NCBI GenBank assembly: GCA_019414725.1
Contig: DXLM01000033.1
Span: forward strand, 1 to 34,156
Direction: 5' to 3'
Length of the DNA stretch: 34,156 nt
From: Bacteroides sp.
Lineage (GTDB): Bacteria; Bacteroidota; Bacteroidia; Bacteroidales; Bacteroidaceae
Each line of letters begins with the position of its first letter. Position 1 is the first letter of the stretch. Below, piece by piece: positions 33,454 through 34,156 of this stretch. The notes beneath the pieces were generated by a model. The model worked only from the letters and a program-made list of their open reading frames with translations, searched no databases and was not told where the DNA came from. The position numbers and the translations under genes were made by a program.

Positions 33454-33755
33454 AGGTTTTTAATAGGTGAAGCAAAAAAACAGGTTGTCGATAACTTTTA
33501 GAGTTTTGCGTTTTCAGAGGCTCTTTTCGGAAACTGATTGCAACTTTTCGAAAAGACTATTCCTTTTCAGTTGCAATATAGTGCTTTTTTTTTAAGAAAA
33601 AAGTGATTATATGTTTTATAGACTGTCCTTCTGTATGAGTTGAGAGGAGTTTAGAATGCTTTGAAGTGTAGGTCTGATATAGGAATCGGAGGTGAAATGA
33701 ACTTGCGAATATCTCCGGGCAGAAGAAAAGGGGTATTGTGAGGTATAAACGACAA
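33454..33755. other. Intergenic stretch with a two-tier hairpin and T9 run
   Basis: No coding frame is convincing in this gap of about 300 bases. At 33537-33577 there is an inverted repeat with outer arms ATTGCAACT/AGTTGCAAT and inner arms GAAAAG/CTTTTC, followed 7 bases later by T9 at 33585-33593. It resembles a plus-strand terminator, though no plus-strand gene precedes it. It also lies 84-124 bases upstream of the DUF4251 start, so it could belong to that gene's leader. The remainder shows nothing I can name. Confidence 0.4.
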
Positions 33756-33782
33756 AAGGCCGAATCATTTCGATTCAGCCTT
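33748..33782 (-). terminator. Intrinsic terminator of rpsT
   Basis: On the minus strand AAGGCTGAATC pairs with GATTCGGCCTT (33756-33782, one mismatch, 5-base loop), followed by TTGTCGTTT. It begins 24 bases past the rpsT stop. Confidence 0.75.
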
Positions 33783-33806
33783 AATATCCTTAAAGTGAGC
33801 AATTAC

Positions 33807-34061
33807 TTAAGCCAATTTGCTGATGTGAGCAGCCAATTTTGACTTCAAGTTAGCAGCTTTGTTCTTGTGGATAATGTTACGTTTAGCCAATTTATCCAAC
33901 ATTTTCTGTACGTTAGGGAACAGAGCTACAGCTTCTGCTTTGTCAGTAGTTGCACGAAGTTTCTTCACTGCGTTACGCATAGTCTTAGCATAATATCTGT
34001 TGTGAAGTCTTCTCTTTTCTTCTTGTCTGATTCTTTTGATAGATGATTTGTGATTTGCCAT
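33807..34061 (-). CDS. rpsT: 30S ribosomal protein S20
   Basis: This 84-residue, very basic protein binds 16S rRNA in the small subunit. The family pattern is clear: MANHKSSIKRIRQEEKRRLHNRYYAKTM at the start, ending KRNIIHKNKAANLKSKLAAHISKL. It lies 42 bases downstream of the tRNA-Glu gene on the same strand with no promoter box between them, so it is probably transcribed with it. Confidence 0.98.
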   Translation of the reverse strand: MANHKSSIKRIRQEEKRRLHNRYYAKTMRNAVKKLRATTDKAEAVALFPNVQKMLDKLAKRNIIHKNKAANLKSKLAAHISKLA

Positions 34062-34103
34062 CTCGACTAATCTTTAATATTGTTCGTGATTTTGTTTATT
34101 ATG

Positions 34104-34156
34104 TAGCCCGTGGGGGAATCGAACCCCCCTTTCAAGAATGAAAATCTTGCGTCCTA
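34104..34156 (-). tRNA. tRNA-Glu (anticodon TTC), 5' end cut by the window
   Basis: On the minus strand the anticodon stem CAAGA/TCTTG (34149-34145 and 34137-34133) encloses the loop TTTTCAT, so the anticodon is TTC (34142-34140). The T-arm GGGGGTTCGATTCCCCC and the acceptor 3' strand ACGGGCT with discriminator A (34104) are complete. CCA is not encoded. The D-arm and 5' acceptor strand lie partly past the window end. Confidence 0.92.

Overview
The window looks like chromosomal DNA of a gut Bacteroidales (Bacteroides/Phocaeicola type). Promoters carry the Bacteroides -7 box (TAnnTTTG, often TATCTTTG) instead of an E. coli-type -10, genes lack clear Shine-Dalgarno sequences, and several families are typical of Bacteroidota: a PG_1098/THUMP-like methyltransferase, DUF2795, DUF4251, a fimbrillin-like lipoprotein, a CBM20-GH77 MalQ and RF2 with an SPY motif. 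Most of it is housekeeping sequence. No CRISPR array, prophage or complete mobile element is visible.

Layout. 1-47: probable outer end of an IS3-type element. 142-5168 (minus): a four-gene operon tolC - hlyD/emrA - DHA2 permease - araC encoding a tripartite drug efflux pump and its likely regulator. Its promoter carries two direct repeats exactly 21 bp apart that overlap the -33 element, which is the geometry of an AraC-type site. 5262-5933 (minus): a decayed-looking patch with a 36-residue lipoprotein, a small membrane protein broken by a one-base shift, and the tail of a start-less ORF. 6064-9956 (plus): ResB-like and CcsA proteins (system II cytochrome c maturation), a tri-heme membrane-anchored cytochrome c peroxidase of YhjA type broken by one missing A in an A-tract, and ferritin. 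Together these form a heme, peroxide and iron theme.

10063-12961 (plus): small SAM methyltransferase, PduO-type cobalamin adenosyltransferase, DUF2795 protein and PG_1098-like methyltransferase. 13031-15573 (minus): SufE, a glutaminyl-cyclase-like M28 lipoprotein and an ArgE-type M20 deacylase. The last is divergent from a long-chain acyl-CoA synthetase (15670-17475), followed by prfB without the usual programmed frameshift, a 45-residue membrane protein, a CYTH protein and an orphan ECF sigma factor whose upstream region holds three copies of a 9-bp repeat.

20188-30527: VanZ-like protein (minus), NSS sodium symporter and helix-hairpin-helix protein (plus), alkaline phosphatase (minus), a stand-alone fimbrillin-like lipoprotein (plus), xpt plus a xanthine/uracil permease separated by a strong terminator (plus), and MalQ (minus). 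30797-34156 (minus): gyrB, a DUF4251 lipoprotein, rpsT and a tRNA-Glu cut by the window edge.

I found no clearly new multi-gene system. The best leads are the two one-base homopolymer lesions, the AraC-type operator, the repeats before the sigma factor, the structured ferritin leader, and the small uncharacterised proteins.
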